64,000 bases of DNA, taken from NCBI RefSeq assembly GCF_013927005.1, contig NZ_CP055930.1, positions 2,976,001 to 3,040,000 of the forward strand, in the 5' to 3' direction. This document shows, in pieces, positions 34,766 through 45,483 of this stretch (the stretch's first letter is position 1; each line of letters starts with the position of its first letter). A program made the position numbers and the translations under genes. The notes beneath the pieces were generated by a model. The model ran no database searches and was not told where the DNA came from. It worked only from the letters and a program-made list of their open reading frames with translations. Source of the stretch: Enterobacter sp. RHBSTW-00175. Lineage in GTDB: Bacteria > Pseudomonadota > Gammaproteobacteria > Enterobacterales > Enterobacteriaceae.

Positions 34766-36163
34766 TCATTTCGTCTCAGCGGCTTCGAGTTCCTGATAAT
34801 CGTTCAGCTCGCGATAGTTAGCGCGGCGTTTTTCCAGATCCTCCTGGATCTGCTTCATGGTTTCACGGTCAACCTTCAGCAAACGCACCACACCGGCGGT
34901 AATCAAATACCCGACGCCTGGAATCACCGTGAACAGCAGCACAATACCGTTGATGGCGTCTGCGCTTTGCGCTTTTGCCCCGGCATCGTAACCGTACCAG
35001 GAGAGCAGGAAGCCCACCATTGCACCGGCAATCGCCAGCCCCAGTTTGAGGAAGAAAATATTGCCGGAGAAGCTGATCCCGGTGATGCGTTTACCGGTTT
35101 TCCACTCGCCGTAATCGTCCACATCGGCCATCAGCGACCAGTGCAGCGGGGAAGGGATCTGGTGCACGATATTCAGCAGGAAGTAGAGCACCATGATGGT
35201 GGTTGTCGCTTTCGGGTCGAAGAAGTAAAACGCGCAGGAGAAAATCGCCAGCACGATATTGGTCCAGAAGAAGACTTTTAGCTTACACCAGCGGTCAGTT
35301 AACACCTTCGCCAGCATACTGCCGAACATCATGCCGACCACCCCCAGGCTGATAAACAGGGTGGCGAAGTGGGTGCTCTGGCCCATCACCCAGGTCACGT
35401 AATACATGGTGGCGGCCATGCGGATAAAACCCGGGCAGACGTTGCAGAGCGTGAGCAGCAGAATGCGCACCCACTGGTCGTTTTTCCACACGTCTTTAAG
35501 ATCGTTTTTCAGTTCGTCGTTGGTCTGTACTGCCGGGCGGATACGCTCGCGCACGGTCGAGAAGCTAAACAGGAACATGCAGGTGCCAATCAACGCCAGC
35601 ACAGTCATGGCCATCTGATAGCCTTTGGCTTTGTTGTCCCCGCCGAACCAGTCGGCCATCGGCAGCAACGTGAGTGACAGCAGCAGCGTCGCGATACCGA
35701 CCATCACGAAGCGATAAGACTGACAGGCGACGCGCTCTTTAGGGTCGTTAGTAATCACCCCGCCAAGCGAGCAGTACGGAATATTGATGGCGGTGTAGGT
35801 TAGCGACAGCAGGAAATAAGTGACAAAGGCATAGATAACTTTGCTGTTATAGCTCCACTCTGGCGTGGTGAACATCAGGATACTGAACAGCGCATAGGGG
35901 AAGGCTATCCACAACAGCCATGGGCGAAACCGACCATATTTACTGCGGGTACGGTCAGCGATAGCCCCCATGATAGGGTCTGTTACGGCATCAATGACGC
36001 GAACGGACAGCAGCAATACGCCGACCAGCGCAGGTGCCAGACCAAAAATATCTGTATAAAAATAGTTAACAAACAACATGATGGCGCCGAAGATGATATT
36101 GCATCCGGCGTCTCCCATCCCATAGCCGATCTTTTCTTTTACTGACAGTTTGTTGTTATCCAT
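34766..36163 (-). CDS. GPH-family sugar:cation symporter
   Basis: Twelve-segment inner-membrane transporter of the glycoside-pentoside-hexuronide family (relatives: MelB, XylP, YicJ). It has 465 residues from the ATG at 36163, which has GGAGAG upstream and gives the typical MDNNKLSVKEKIGYGMGD N terminus; an upstream in-frame start adds 45 unlikely residues. The family cation-site region (DAVTDPIMGAIADRTRSKYGRFRPW) is present. Paired with the cytoplasmic GH43 enzyme it probably imports arabino- or xylo-oligosaccharides. No regulator gene accompanies the pair. The substrate is inferred from the neighbour. Confidence 0.88.
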   Translation of the reverse strand: MDNNKLSVKEKIGYGMGDAGCNIIFGAIMLFVNYFYTDIFGLAPALVGVLLLSVRVIDAVTDPIMGAIADRTRSKYGRFRPWLLWIAFPYALFSILMFTTPEWSYNSKVIYAFVTYFLLSLTYTAINIPYCSLGGVITNDPKERVACQSYRFVMVGIATLLLSLTLLPMADWFGGDNKAKGYQMAMTVLALIGTCMFLFSFSTVRERIRPAVQTNDELKNDLKDVWKNDQWVRILLLTLCNVCPGFIRMAATMYYVTWVMGQSTHFATLFISLGVVGMMFGSMLAKVLTDRWCKLKVFFWTNIVLAIFSCAFYFFDPKATTTIMVLYFLLNIVHQIPSPLHWSLMADVDDYGEWKTGKRITGISFSGNIFFLKLGLAIAGAMVGFLLSWYGYDAGAKAQSADAINGIVLLFTVIPGVGYLITAGVVRLLKVDRETMKQIQEDLEKRRANYRELNDYQELEAAETK

Positions 36164-36288
36164 TGACTGCTCTCCGGGTTTCGGTATGGAGAGAATTATT
36201 TGCTGGCAAAGGAATTTTTGCGTTGCAATATAAGGTCGGTGATATGGATAAAATTGCTGTTGGCGGGAATGTGTGAGGAAGGTAACAA

Positions 36289-36320
36289 CACTCTGCACAC
36301 CTGAAAAGGCATGCAGAGTG
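36289..36320 (-). terminator. Possible terminator after aroP
   Basis: Inverted repeat CACTCTGCA (36289-36297) / TGCAGAGTG (36312-36320), 10 bp past the aroP stop. On the minus strand it is followed by TTGTTA rather than a full T-run, so it is a weak candidate. Confidence 0.45.
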
Positions 36321-36330
36321 GAAGGGCTGA

Positions 36331-37701
36331 TTAGTGTGCTTTCACCGCGTTGCTATTTTTCTGTTTAACCAGATAGCCCACGCCGAGGATCGCAACCCAT
36401 ACCGGGATCAGGTACACAGAAATTGCCATGCCCGGGGTGATCAGCATGATGACCAGTACCGCCGCCATGAACAGCAGGCACACCCAGTTACCCAGTGGGT
36501 AAAGCAGGGCCGGGAAGCGAGTCGCCACACCTTGCTGTTGCTTGGCGCGGCGGAACTTGATGTGCGCCAGGCTGATCATTGCCCAGTTGATAACCAGTGC
36601 AGAAACCACCAGTGCCATCAGCAGGCCGAAAGCCGATTCCGGGGCCAGGTAGTTAATCAGCACGCACAACGCCGTCACAACAGCCGAGACGATAATGGTG
36701 TTTACCGGCACGCCGCGCTTGTCGACGTTGAGCAGTGCTTTCGGGGCGTTACCCTGCTGAGCCAGACCAAACAGCATACGGCTGTTGCAATATACGCAGC
36801 TGTTGTAAACGGACAGCGCAGCGGTCAGCACCACGATATTCAGGGCGTTTGCCACGAAGGTATCGCCCAGCTCATGGAAGATCAGCACAAACGGGCTGGT
36901 ATCTGCGGTAACACGCGTCCACGGCAGCAGAGAGAGCAGCACGGCCAGTGAACCCACGTAGAAGATCAGAATACGGTAGATAACCTGGTTGGTGGCTTTC
37001 GGGATGCTCTGCTCCGGGTTGTCGGCTTCAGCGGCGGTGATACCGACCAGCTCCAGCCCGCCGAAAGAGAACATGATGATCGCCATCATCATCACCAGCC
37101 CACTCATACCGTGCGGCAGGAATCCGCCCTGTTCCCACAGGTTACGTACCGTGGCCTGTGGGCCACCGTTACCGCTGAACAGCAGCCAGCCACCGAAGAT
37201 GATCATGGCCACAACGGCGATAACTTTGATGATGGCAAACCAGAACTCCATCTCACCGAACACTTTCACGTTGGTCAGGTTGATGGCGTTAATGATGACG
37301 AAGAAGGCCGCAGCAGAGGCCCAGGTTGGGATCTCCGGGTACCAGAACTGAATGTACTTACCCACGGCGGTAAGCTCAGCCATGGCAACCAGAACGTACA
37401 GCACCCAGTAGTTCCAGCCGGAAGCGAAACCCGCGAACCTCCCCCAGTATTTATATGCAAAGTGGCTGAATGAACCTGCTACAGGCTCTTCAACCACCAT
37501 TTCACCTAACTGGCGCATGATCAGAAAGGCAATAAAACCCGCGATTGCGTAACCCAAAATAATGCCAGGGCCGGCAGACTGGATAACGGATGCGCTTCCC
37601 AGAAACAGGCCGGTACCGATAGCACCACCCAATGCGATGAGCTGAATGTGGCGGTTTTTAAGGCCGCGCTTTAGCTGATCGCCGTGCTGTTGAGCTTCCA
37701 T
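36331..37701 (-). CDS. aroP: Aromatic amino acid permease AroP
   Basis: APC-superfamily proton symporter for Phe, Tyr and Trp. It has 456 residues with about twelve membrane segments. The family N-terminal glycine motif (LGGAIGTGLFLGSA) and VVEEPVAGSFSHFAYKYWG are intact. It is oriented away from pdhR, as in E. coli. In E. coli it is repressed by TyrR; I looked for TGTAAA-N6-TTTACA boxes upstream and found no convincing match. Confidence 0.97.
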   Translation of the reverse strand: MEAQQHGDQLKRGLKNRHIQLIALGGAIGTGLFLGSASVIQSAGPGIILGYAIAGFIAFLIMRQLGEMVVEEPVAGSFSHFAYKYWGRFAGFASGWNYWVLYVLVAMAELTAVGKYIQFWYPEIPTWASAAAFFVIINAINLTNVKVFGEMEFWFAIIKVIAVVAMIIFGGWLLFSGNGGPQATVRNLWEQGGFLPHGMSGLVMMMAIIMFSFGGLELVGITAAEADNPEQSIPKATNQVIYRILIFYVGSLAVLLSLLPWTRVTADTSPFVLIFHELGDTFVANALNIVVLTAALSVYNSCVYCNSRMLFGLAQQGNAPKALLNVDKRGVPVNTIIVSAVVTALCVLINYLAPESAFGLLMALVVSALVINWAMISLAHIKFRRAKQQQGVATRFPALLYPLGNWVCLLFMAAVLVIMLITPGMAISVYLIPVWVAILGVGYLVKQKNSNAVKAH

Positions 37702-38190
37702 TTGAAACCTCGTGTGTGGTTGTTATGTTCACGCTGTGCGTGTGTAATTATGAATATCCGTTTTCTGTATTTAATTCTTTACGGTTAACGAGACCGAAAA
37801 AAGCGGAGGTGACTTCCGTAAGCGCAAGAATAGTGGTAAGCGCCCGTGAATGCACCTGCTTTATGAAGGGCTGATGACGAGTTGAATAAAAAGAAAGCAT
37901 TTGTAAGTTGGCCTGTAAATCCTTCCTACCCCAACCTATAGAATAAAAATGCTCCGTAAGTGGGCGAATTTTCATTATTTGCGTTGTTGAATCGCTTCAG
38001 ATTGCAAAACACCTCGTTTCATTAAGGTTAAAACTGCCTCTTTGTGGGTAACCAACTCTTTTGTGCAAAGTTACATTTCTGAAACGTTATTTCTGTAAGG
38101 TTGTTAAAATGTGCAGGGTTTACTGATTTCAATCAAAACCAATATGGACAGAAGGTGAATACTTTGTTACTTTAGCGATACGAACTTGAA
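37702..38190. other. aroP-pdhR divergent regulatory region
   Basis: About 490 bp between the divergent aroP and pdhR starts, ending at the PdhR operator. It is AT-rich with T-runs and no long frame with a ribosome site. Promoters for both genes must lie here; the region just before 38190 is very like the E. coli pdhR promoter (TTGTTACTTTAGCG at 38164-38177). A 75-codon minus-strand frame is discussed under rejected items. Confidence 0.6.
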
Positions 38191-38205
38191 ATTGGTAAGA
38201 CCAAT
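38191..38205. promoter_or_regulatory. PdhR operator
   Basis: Perfect palindrome ATTGGT-AAG-ACCAAT, matching the known PdhR consensus ATTGGTnnnACCAAT, 33 bp before the pdhR ATG. It implies autorepression of pdhR-aceE-aceF relieved by pyruvate. Confidence 0.95.
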
Positions 38206-38238
38206 TGACTCCGGGCAAAAAGGCGTAAGACAGGGAAT

Positions 38239-39003
38239 ATGGCCTACAGCAAAATTCGCCAACCAAAACTATCCGATGTGATTGAGCAGCAGCTGGAGTT
38301 TTTAATCCTCGAAGGGACACTGCGCCCTGGTGAAAAACTCCCGCCTGAACGCGAGCTGGCAAAACAGTTCGACGTTTCCCGTCCCTCGCTGCGTGAGGCA
38401 ATCCAACGCCTCGAAGCAAAGGGCTTGCTGCTTCGTCGCCAGGGCGGCGGAACCTTTGTGCAAAACAGCCTGTGGCAGAGCTTCAGCGATCCGCTGGTAG
38501 AACTTCTCTCTGACCACCCTGAATCCCAGTTTGATCTGCTTGAGACCCGTCACGCGCTTGAAGGTATTGCGGCCTATTACGCCGCCCTTCGCAGCACTGA
38601 TGAAGATCGCGTGCGTATCCGCGAACTGCATCAGGCCATTGAACGGGCACAGCAGTCCGGCGACTTAGACGCCGAGTCCGATGCCGTCGTCCAGTATCAA
38701 ATCGCCGTCACCGAGGCAGCACATAATGTGGTTTTACTGCACTTGCTTCGCTGCATGGAGCCGATGCTGGCCCAGAACGTTCGTCAGAATTTTGAATTGT
38801 TGTATGCCCGTCGGGAAATGCTTCCGCTGGTCAGCAACCATCGCACCCGAGTATTCGAGGCGATAATGGCCGGGGAACCGGAGCAGGCGCGCGAAGCGTC
38901 GCACCGACATCTGGCTTTCATTGAGGAAATCTTGCTGGACCGCAGCCGTGAACAATCGCGTCGCGAACGTTCATTACGCCGCATACAGCAACGAAAGGAT
39001 TAA
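38239..39003 (+). CDS. pdhR: Pyruvate dehydrogenase complex repressor PdhR
   Basis: GntR/FadR-family repressor of the pdh operon, released by pyruvate. It has 254 residues. The winged helix is clear ([26 protein letters not shown] trimmed: residues about 34-59), followed by the all-helical FCD effector domain. Its own operator lies directly upstream. It is the first gene of pdhR-aceE-aceF; a 123-bp spacer precedes aceE. Confidence 0.97.
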   Translation: MAYSKIRQPKLSDVIEQQLEFLILEGTLRPGEKLPPERELAKQFDVSRPSLREAIQRLEAKGLLLRRQGGGTFVQNSLWQSFSDPLVELLSDHPESQFDLLETRHALEGIAAYYAALRSTDEDRVRIRELHQAIERAQQSGDLDAESDAVVQYQIAVTEAAHNVVLLHLLRCMEPMLAQNVRQNFELLYARREMLPLVSNHRTRVFEAIMAGEPEQAREASHRHLAFIEEILLDRSREQSRRERSLRRIQQRKD

Positions 39004-39126
39004 GCGCCAGGTTTTTTTAGAGCGCGGCAACTAAACGCAGAACCTGTCTTATTGTGTTTTCTGGCGAAAATACAATGGGACAGGTTCCAGACAAATCAAC
39101 GTATTAGATAGATAAGGAATACCCCC

Positions 39127-41790
39127 ATGTCAGAACGTCTCCAAAATGACGTGGATCCGATCGAAACTCGCGACTGGCTACAGGCGATCGAATCGGTCAT
39201 CCGTGAAGAAGGTGTTGAGCGTGCTCAGTATCTGATTGATCAGCTGCTTTCTGAAGCCCGTAAAGGCGGTGTGAAAGTGGCTTCAGGTGCAGGGGCTAAC
39301 AACTACGTAAACACGATTGCCGTCGAAGACGAACCGGAATACCCGGGCAATCTGGATCTGGAACGTCGTATCCGTTCTGCAATTCGCTGGAACGCCATCA
39401 TGACCGTTCTGCGCGCATCCAAGAAAGACCTGGAACTGGGCGGCCACATGGCTTCCTTCCAGTCTTCTGCAACCGTTTACGAAGTGTGCTTCAACCACTT
39501 CTTCCGTGCAGCTAACGAGAAAGACGGCGGCGATCTGGTGTACTTCCAGGGCCACATCTCTCCGGGCATCTATGCACGTGCATTCCTGGAAGGTCGTCTG
39601 ACTGAAGAGCAGATGAACAACTTCCGCCAGGAAGTTCACGGTAAAGGTCTGTCTTCTTACCCGCACCCTAAACTGATGCCAGAATTCTGGCAGTTCCCGA
39701 CCGTTTCTATGGGTCTGGGTCCAATCGGCGCGATCTACCAGGCTAAATTCCTGAAATATCTGGAACACCGTGGCCTGAAAGATACTTCTGAGCAAACCGT
39801 ATACGCCTTCCTGGGCGACGGCGAAATGGATGAACCAGAATCTAAAGGTGCGATCACCATCGCAACCCGTGAGAAGCTGGACAACCTGTGCTTCATCATC
39901 AACTGTAACCTGCAACGTCTGGATGGTCCGGTAACCGGCAACGGCAAGATCATCAACGAACTGGAAGGCATCTTCAGCGGTGCTGGCTGGAACGTGATTA
40001 AAGTCATGTGGGGCGGTCGTTGGGATGAGCTGCTGCGTAAAGATACCAGCGGTAAACTGATCCAGCTGATGAACGAAACCGTTGACGGTGACTATCAGAC
40101 CTTCAAATCCAAAGACGGTGCCTACGTTCGCGAGCACTTCTTCGGCAAATATCCTGAAACCGCAGCACTGGTTGCAGACTGGACTGATGAGCAGATCTGG
40201 GCCCTGAACCGTGGTGGTCACGATCCGAAGAAAGTCTACGCTGCACTGAAAAAAGCGCAGGACACCAAAGGTAAAGCGACTGTAATCCTGGCCCACACCA
40301 TCAAAGGTTACGGCATGGGTGATACCGCAGAAGGTAAAAACATCGCTCACCAGGTGAAGAAAATGAACATGGACGGCGTGCGTCATATCCGCGACCGTTT
40401 CAACGTTCCAGTGACCGATGAGCAGGTAGAAAACCTGTCTTACATCACCTTCCCGGAAGGTTCTGAAGAGCACAAGTACCTGCACGAACGTCGTCAGGCG
40501 CTGAAAGGCTACCTGCCAGCTCGCCAGCCTAACTTCACCGAGAAACTGGAACTGCCAGCGCTGGAAGACTTCTCTCAGCTGCTGGAAGAGCAGAACAAAG
40601 AAATTTCTACCACTATCGCTTTCGTTCGTGCCCTGAACGTCATGCTGAAGAACAAGTCGATCAAAGATCGTCTGGTTCCAATCATCGCTGACGAAGCGCG
40701 TACTTTCGGTATGGAAGGTCTGTTCCGTCAGATCGGTATCTACAGCCCGAACGGCCAGCAGTACACCCCGCAGGACCGTGAGCAGGTTGCATACTACAAA
40801 GAAGACGAAAAAGGTCAGATCCTTCAGGAAGGTATCAACGAACTGGGTGCTGGCGCATCCTGGCTGGCTGCTGCGACCTCTTACAGCACCAACAACCTGC
40901 CAATGATCCCGTTCTACATCTACTACTCCATGTTCGGTTTCCAGCGTATCGGTGACCTGTGCTGGCAGGCAGGCGACCAACAGGCTCGCGGCTTCCTGGT
41001 AGGTGGTACTTCCGGTCGTACGACCCTGAACGGCGAAGGTTTGCAGCACGAAGATGGTCACAGCCACATTCAGTCTCTGACTATCCCTAACTGTATCTCT
41101 TACGACCCGTCTTACGCGTACGAAGTGGCTGTCATCATGCACGACGGTCTGACCCGTATGTACGGTGAAGCACAAGAGAACATTTACTACTACATCACCA
41201 CGCTGAACGAAAACTACCACATGCCGGCAATGCCAGCAGGTGCCGAGGAAGGTATCCGTAAAGGTATCTATAAACTCGAAACCGTTGCAGGTAGCAAAGG
41301 CAAAGTTCAGCTGCTGGGCTCCGGTTCTATCCTGCGTCACGTACGTGAAGCGGCACAGATCCTGGCGAACGACTACGGTGTAGGTTCTGATGTGTACAGC
41401 GTAACTTCCTTCACTGAACTGGCGCGTGATGGCCAGGATTGTGAGCGCTGGAACATGCTGCACCCAATGGAAACTCCGCGCGTTCCGTACATCGCTCAGG
41501 TGATGAACGATGCACCAGCGGTAGCGTCTACTGACTATATGAAACTGTTCGCTGAGCAGGTTCGTACTTACGTACCAGCTGATGATTATCGCGTACTGGG
41601 TACTGACGGCTTCGGTCGTTCTGACAGCCGCGAAAACCTGCGTCATCACTTCGAAGTTGATGCTTCTTACGTGGTTGTAGCAGCACTGGGCGAACTGGCT
41701 AAACGTGGCGAAATCGATAAGAAAGTGGTTGCGGATGCAATTACCAAATTCAACATCGATGCAGAAAAAGTTAACCCGCGTCTGGCGTAA
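39127..41790 (+). CDS. aceE: Pyruvate dehydrogenase E1 component
   Basis: ThDP-dependent decarboxylase of the pyruvate dehydrogenase complex. It has 887 residues, the E. coli length, a homodimeric E1 type. The ThDP motif starts [10 protein letters not shown] and ends [10 protein letters not shown]; the [21 protein letters not shown] region carries an active-site histidine loop. Codon use is strongly biased toward common codons, as for a highly expressed gene. It lies 14 bp before aceF. Confidence 0.99.
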   Translation: MSERLQNDVDPIETRDWLQAIESVIREEGVERAQYLIDQLLSEARKGGVKVASGAGANNYVNTIAVEDEPEYPGNLDLERRIRSAIRWNAIMTVLRASKKDLELGGHMASFQSSATVYEVCFNHFFRAANEKDGGDLVYFQGHISPGIYARAFLEGRLTEEQMNNFRQEVHGKGLSSYPHPKLMPEFWQFPTVSMGLGPIGAIYQAKFLKYLEHRGLKDTSEQTVYAFLGDGEMDEPESKGAITIATREKLDNLCFIINCNLQRLDGPVTGNGKIINELEGIFSGAGWNVIKVMWGGRWDELLRKDTSGKLIQLMNETVDGDYQTFKSKDGAYVREHFFGKYPETAALVADWTDEQIWALNRGGHDPKKVYAALKKAQDTKGKATVILAHTIKGYGMGDTAEGKNIAHQVKKMNMDGVRHIRDRFNVPVTDEQVENLSYITFPEGSEEHKYLHERRQALKGYLPARQPNFTEKLELPALEDFSQLLEEQNKEISTTIAFVRALNVMLKNKSIKDRLVPIIADEARTFGMEGLFRQIGIYSPNGQQYTPQDREQVAYYKEDEKGQILQEGINELGAGASWLAAATSYSTNNLPMIPFYIYYSMFGFQRIGDLCWQAGDQQARGFLVGGTSGRTTLNGEGLQHEDGHSHIQSLTIPNCISYDPSYAYEVAVIMHDGLTRMYGEAQENIYYYITTLNENYHMPAMPAGAEEGIRKGIYKLETVAGSKGKVQLLGSGSILRHVREAAQILANDYGVGSDVYSVTSFTELARDGQDCERWNMLHPMETPRVPYIAQVMNDAPAVASTDYMKLFAEQVRTYVPADDYRVLGTDGFGRSDSRENLRHHFEVDASYVVVAALGELAKRGEIDKKVVADAITKFNIDAEKVNPRLA

Positions 41791-41804
41791 GAGGTAAAAG
41801 AATA

Positions 41805-43688
41805 ATGGCTATCGAAATCAATGTACCGGACATCGGGGCTGATGAAGTTGAAATCACCGAGATCCTGGTCAAAGTAGGCGACAAAGTTGAAGCTGAACAG
41901 TCGCTGATCACCGTAGAAGGCGACAAAGCCTCTATGGAAGTCCCGTCTCCTCAGGCTGGCATCGTTAAAGAGATCAAAGTCTCTGTTGGCGATAAAACCG
42001 AGACTGGCAAACTGATCATGATTTTCGATTCCGCCGACGGTGCAGCAGCTGCTGCACCTGCGCAGGAAGAGAAGAAAGCTGCTCCGGCTGCTGCTCCAGC
42101 AGCTGCCGCGGCCGCGAAAGAAGTTAACGTGCCTGACATCGGCGGTGACGAAGTTGAAGTCACTGAAATCCTGGTGAAAGTGGGCGATACCGTTGCGGCT
42201 GAGCAGTCTCTGATCACTGTAGAAGGCGACAAAGCCTCTATGGAAGTTCCGGCTCCGTTCGCGGGTACCGTTAAAGAGATCAAGATCAACACCGGTGACA
42301 AAGTGTCTACGGGTTCTCTGATCATGGTCTTCGAAGTGGCGGGTGCTGCACCTGCTGCTGCGCCTGCACAGGCAGCTGCTCCGGCGGCCGCGGCTCCAGC
42401 TGTTGCTGGCGGCGCGAAAGACGTTAACGTACCAGACATCGGCGGTGACGAAGTTGAAGTGACCGAAGTGATGGTGAAAGTGGGCGATAAAGTTGCCGCT
42501 GAACAGTCACTGATCACCGTAGAAGGCGACAAGGCTTCCATGGAAGTTCCTGCGCCATTCGCGGGTATCGTTAAAGAGATCAAGATCAGCACCGGCGACA
42601 AAGTCTCTACCGGCTCGCTTATCATGATCTTCGAAGTGGAAGGCGCTGCGCCTGTTGCTGCTGCTGCAGCTCCAGCACCTGCTGCTGCACCGGCTCAGGC
42701 AGCTAAACCTGCTGCTGCCCCTGCTGCGAAAGCAGAAGGCAAATCTGAGTTCGCTGAAAACGATGCTTACGTTCACGCAACTCCGTTGATTCGTCGCCTG
42801 GCGCGCGAATTCGGTGTGAACCTGGCGAAAGTTAAAGGTACTGGCCGTAAAGGTCGTATCCTGCGCGAAGACGTGCAGACTTACGTGAAAGACGCGGTGA
42901 AACGCGCTGAAGCGGCTCCAGCTGCTGCCACCGGTGGCGGTATCCCGGGAATGCTGCCATGGCCGAAAGTGGACTTCAGCAAGTTTGGCGAAATCGAAGA
43001 AGTTGAACTGGGTCGTATCCAGAAAATCTCTGGTGCTAACCTGAGCCGTAACTGGGTAATGATCCCGCACGTTACGCACTTTGACAAAACCGATATCACC
43101 GATCTGGAAGCGTTCCGTAAACAGCAGAACGCCGAAGCTGAGAAGCGTAAACTGGACGTGAAATTCACCCCAGTGGTCTTCATCATGAAAGCGGTCGCTG
43201 CGGCTCTGGAACAGATGCCACGCTTCAACAGCTCCCTGTCCGAAGATGGCCAGAAGCTGACGCTGAAGAAATACATCAACATCGGTGTTGCGGTTGATAC
43301 GCCAAATGGTCTGGTTGTTCCGGTCTTCAAAGACGTGAACAAGAAGAGCATCACTGAGCTGTCCCGCGAACTGACCGTGATCTCCAAAAAAGCGCGTGAT
43401 GGCAAGCTGACTGCTGGCGAAATGCAGGGCGGTTGCTTCACCATCTCCAGCATCGGCGGCCTGGGTACTACCCACTTCGCACCGATTGTTAACGCGCCGG
43501 AAGTGGCAATCCTTGGTGTGTCCAAGTCCGCGATGGAGCCTGTGTGGAATGGCAAAGAGTTCATGCCGCGTCTGATGATGCCAATCTCTCTGTCCTTCGA
43601 CCACCGCGTGATCGACGGTGCTGATGGTGCGCGTTTCATTACCATCATCAATAACACCCTGAGCGACATTCGCCGCCTGGTGATGTAA
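41805..43688 (+). CDS. aceF: Pyruvate dehydrogenase E2 (dihydrolipoamide acetyltransferase)
   Basis: Core of the pyruvate dehydrogenase complex. It has 627 residues (630 in E. coli). Three lipoyl domains each carry the [10 protein letters not shown] lipoylation site, the first at Lys41, joined by Ala/Pro-rich linkers; next come a peripheral subunit-binding domain ([15 protein letters not shown]) and the catalytic domain ending with the [13 protein letters not shown] active-site motif. The three near-identical lipoyl repeats also repeat at DNA level. A terminator follows. Confidence 0.99.
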   Translation: MAIEINVPDIGADEVEITEILVKVGDKVEAEQSLITVEGDKASMEVPSPQAGIVKEIKVSVGDKTETGKLIMIFDSADGAAAAAPAQEEKKAAPAAAPAAAAAAKEVNVPDIGGDEVEVTEILVKVGDTVAAEQSLITVEGDKASMEVPAPFAGTVKEIKINTGDKVSTGSLIMVFEVAGAAPAAAPAQAAAPAAAAPAVAGGAKDVNVPDIGGDEVEVTEVMVKVGDKVAAEQSLITVEGDKASMEVPAPFAGIVKEIKISTGDKVSTGSLIMIFEVEGAAPVAAAAAPAPAAAPAQAAKPAAAPAAKAEGKSEFAENDAYVHATPLIRRLAREFGVNLAKVKGTGRKGRILREDVQTYVKDAVKRAEAAPAAATGGGIPGMLPWPKVDFSKFGEIEEVELGRIQKISGANLSRNWVMIPHVTHFDKTDITDLEAFRKQQNAEAEKRKLDVKFTPVVFIMKAVAAALEQMPRFNSSLSEDGQKLTLKKYINIGVAVDTPNGLVVPVFKDVNKKSITELSRELTVISKKARDGKLTAGEMQGGCFTISSIGGLGTTHFAPIVNAPEVAILGVSKSAMEPVWNGKEFMPRLMMPISLSFDHRVIDGADGARFITIINNTLSDIRRLVM

Positions 43689-43691
43689 TCG

Positions 43692-43719
43692 AAAAGCCGG
43701 CCAATCGGCCGGCTTTTTT
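43692..43719 (+). terminator. Rho-independent terminator after aceF
   Basis: Perfect 8-bp stem AGCCGGCC/GGCCGGCT (43695-43702 with 43707-43714), AATC loop, A-run before and T-run after. It separates aceF from lpd, which has its own promoter region. Confidence 0.92.
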
Positions 43720-43785
43720 CTGATAACCTCATGGGGTTTGTGAGGTTATTGGCGAAAGCGAAAATTCGTGAGCCGTTTGTTGTTT

Positions 43786-43805
43786 CAAAATTGTTAACAA
43801 TTTTG
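43786..43805. promoter_or_regulatory. 20-bp palindrome in the lpd promoter region
   Basis: Perfect inverted repeat CAAAATTGTTAACAATTTTG, 58 bp before the lpd ATG. The same core occurs in the E. coli lpd promoter, where ArcA control is known; the GTTAACAATTTTGTAAA stretch resembles an ArcA box. Which protein binds here is inferred. Confidence 0.6.
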
Positions 43806-43863
43806 TAAACTGCGGGCGGATAGAACGACCCGGTGGACGACGGGTATAAATTAAGAGGTCATG

Positions 43864-45288
43864 ATGAGCACAGAAATCAAAACTCAGGTCGTAGTACTTG
43901 GGGCAGGCCCGGCAGGTTACTCCGCAGCATTCCGCGCCGCGGATTTAGGTCTGGAAACCGTCATCGTAGAACGTTACAGCACCCTCGGTGGTGTTTGTCT
44001 GAACGTCGGCTGTATCCCTTCTAAAGCGCTGCTGCACGTAGCCAAAGTTATCGAAGAAGCCAAAGCTCTGGCTGAACACGGTATCGTCTTCGGCGAGCCG
44101 AAAACTGATATCGACAAAATTCGTACCTGGAAAGAGAAAGTTATCACTCAGCTGACCGGCGGTCTGGCGGGTATGGCCAAAGGCCGTAAAGTGAAAGTGG
44201 TAAACGGTCTGGGTAAATTCACCGGCGCGAACACCCTGGAAGTGGAAGGCGAAAACGGCAAAACCGTGATCAACTTCGACAACGCGATCATCGCGGCGGG
44301 CTCTCGTCCAATCGAACTGCCATTCATTCCACATGAAGATCCACGTGTGTGGGACTCCACCGATGCGCTGGAACTGAAAACCGTTCCAAAACGCCTGCTG
44401 GTTATGGGTGGCGGTATCATCGGTCTGGAAATGGGTACTGTGTACCATGCGCTGGGTTCAGATATTGACGTGGTTGAAATGTTCGACCAGGTTATCCCGG
44501 CTGCTGACAAAGACATCGTTAAAGTCTTCACCAAACGCATCAGCAAGAAATTCAACCTGATGCTGGAAACCAAAGTGACTGCCGTTGAAGCGAAAGAAGA
44601 CGGTATTTACGTTTCCATGGAAGGCAAAAAAGCCCCTGCGGAACCACAGCGTTACGACGCCGTGCTGGTTGCTATTGGCCGTGTGCCGAACGGTAAAAAC
44701 CTCGACGCGGGCAAAGCTGGCGTGGAAGTTGACGACCGTGGCTTCATCCGCGTTGACAAACAGCTGCGCACCAACGTGCCGCACATCTTTGCAATCGGCG
44801 ATATCGTCGGTCAGCCAATGCTGGCACACAAAGGTGTTCACGAAGGTCACGTTGCCGCTGAAGTTATCGCCGGCATGAAACACTACTTCGATCCGAAAGT
44901 GATCCCATCTATCGCTTACACCGAGCCAGAAGTTGCCTGGGTTGGTCTGACTGAGAAAGAAGCGAAAGAGAAAGGCATCAGCTACGAAACCGCCACCTTC
45001 CCGTGGGCTGCTTCTGGCCGTGCTATCGCTTCCGACTGCGCAGACGGTATGACCAAACTGATCTTCGACAAAGAGACTCACCGTGTGATCGGTGGTGCGA
45101 TTGTCGGCACCAACGGCGGCGAGCTGCTGGGTGAAATCGGTCTGGCTATCGAAATGGGTTGTGACGCTGAAGATATCGCGCTGACCATCCACGCTCACCC
45201 AACTCTGCATGAGTCTGTGGGCCTGGCGGCAGAAGTGTTCGAAGGTAGCATCACCGACCTGCCAAACGCGAAAGCGAAGAAGAAGTAA
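43864..45288 (+). CDS. lpd: Dihydrolipoamide dehydrogenase (E3)
   Basis: FAD flavoprotein shared by pyruvate and 2-oxoglutarate dehydrogenases and the glycine cleavage system. The second of two adjacent ATGs (43864) is used because GAGG at 43855-43858 is then 5 nt away and the product is 474 residues, as in E. coli. Visible motifs are the FAD loop GAGPAGYSAAF, the redox pair in GGVCLNVGCIP, the NAD loop GGGIIGLEMG and the C-terminal HAHPTLHE catalytic His/Glu. It is separated from aceF by a terminator and followed by its own terminator. Confidence 0.98.
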   Translation: MSTEIKTQVVVLGAGPAGYSAAFRAADLGLETVIVERYSTLGGVCLNVGCIPSKALLHVAKVIEEAKALAEHGIVFGEPKTDIDKIRTWKEKVITQLTGGLAGMAKGRKVKVVNGLGKFTGANTLEVEGENGKTVINFDNAIIAAGSRPIELPFIPHEDPRVWDSTDALELKTVPKRLLVMGGGIIGLEMGTVYHALGSDIDVVEMFDQVIPAADKDIVKVFTKRISKKFNLMLETKVTAVEAKEDGIYVSMEGKKAPAEPQRYDAVLVAIGRVPNGKNLDAGKAGVEVDDRGFIRVDKQLRTNVPHIFAIGDIVGQPMLAHKGVHEGHVAAEVIAGMKHYFDPKVIPSIAYTEPEVAWVGLTEKEAKEKGISYETATFPWAASGRAIASDCADGMTKLIFDKETHRVIGGAIVGTNGGELLGEIGLAIEMGCDAEDIALTIHAHPTLHESVGLAAEVFEGSITDLPNAKAKKK

Positions 45289-45306
45289 GTTTCTTCACGA
45301 TTGCTA

Positions 45307-45332
45307 AACGCCTCTTCGGAGGCGTTTTTTTT
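45307..45332 (+). terminator. Rho-independent terminator after lpd
   Basis: Perfect 8-bp stem AACGCCTC/GAGGCGTT with TTCG tetraloop and T-run. Confidence 0.93.
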
Positions 45333-45483
45333 GCCTGAAAACTACCCATTCTGGTAGTCATCTTATTGATATTATCGCTAAAAATTTTCTTCGGGCTGCC
45401 GATACTTTTTTCACCATTGTGTGGCTACTGGCCGCGCTGTTTAGGGGTTCTGGACTCTTTATTACACGAAAAAAGGAAAACAC

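Noticed and set aside
34148..35281. 377-codon frame on the + strand across the GH43 and GPH genes
   Set aside because: It crosses two well-supported minus-strand genes and its translation is unlike any protein family; a shadow frame.
37880..37925. Possible TyrR boxes upstream of aroP
   Set aside because: TGTAAG and TGTAAA occur but as direct rather than inverted halves; they do not fit TGTAAA-N6-TTTACA.
37748..37975. 75-codon minus-strand frame in the aroP leader
   Set aside because: No ribosome site before its ATG, no recognisable composition or motif, and it lies where the aroP promoter and leader should be.
39283..41649. 788-codon open frame antisense to aceE
   Set aside because: A known effect of the strongly biased codon use of aceE, which leaves the reverse frame open. 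It has no ribosome site and no protein-like motifs.
42100..42700. Tandem DNA repeats within aceF
   Set aside because: These are the three lipoyl-domain coding repeats with Ala/Pro linkers expected in AceF, not an independent repeat array.
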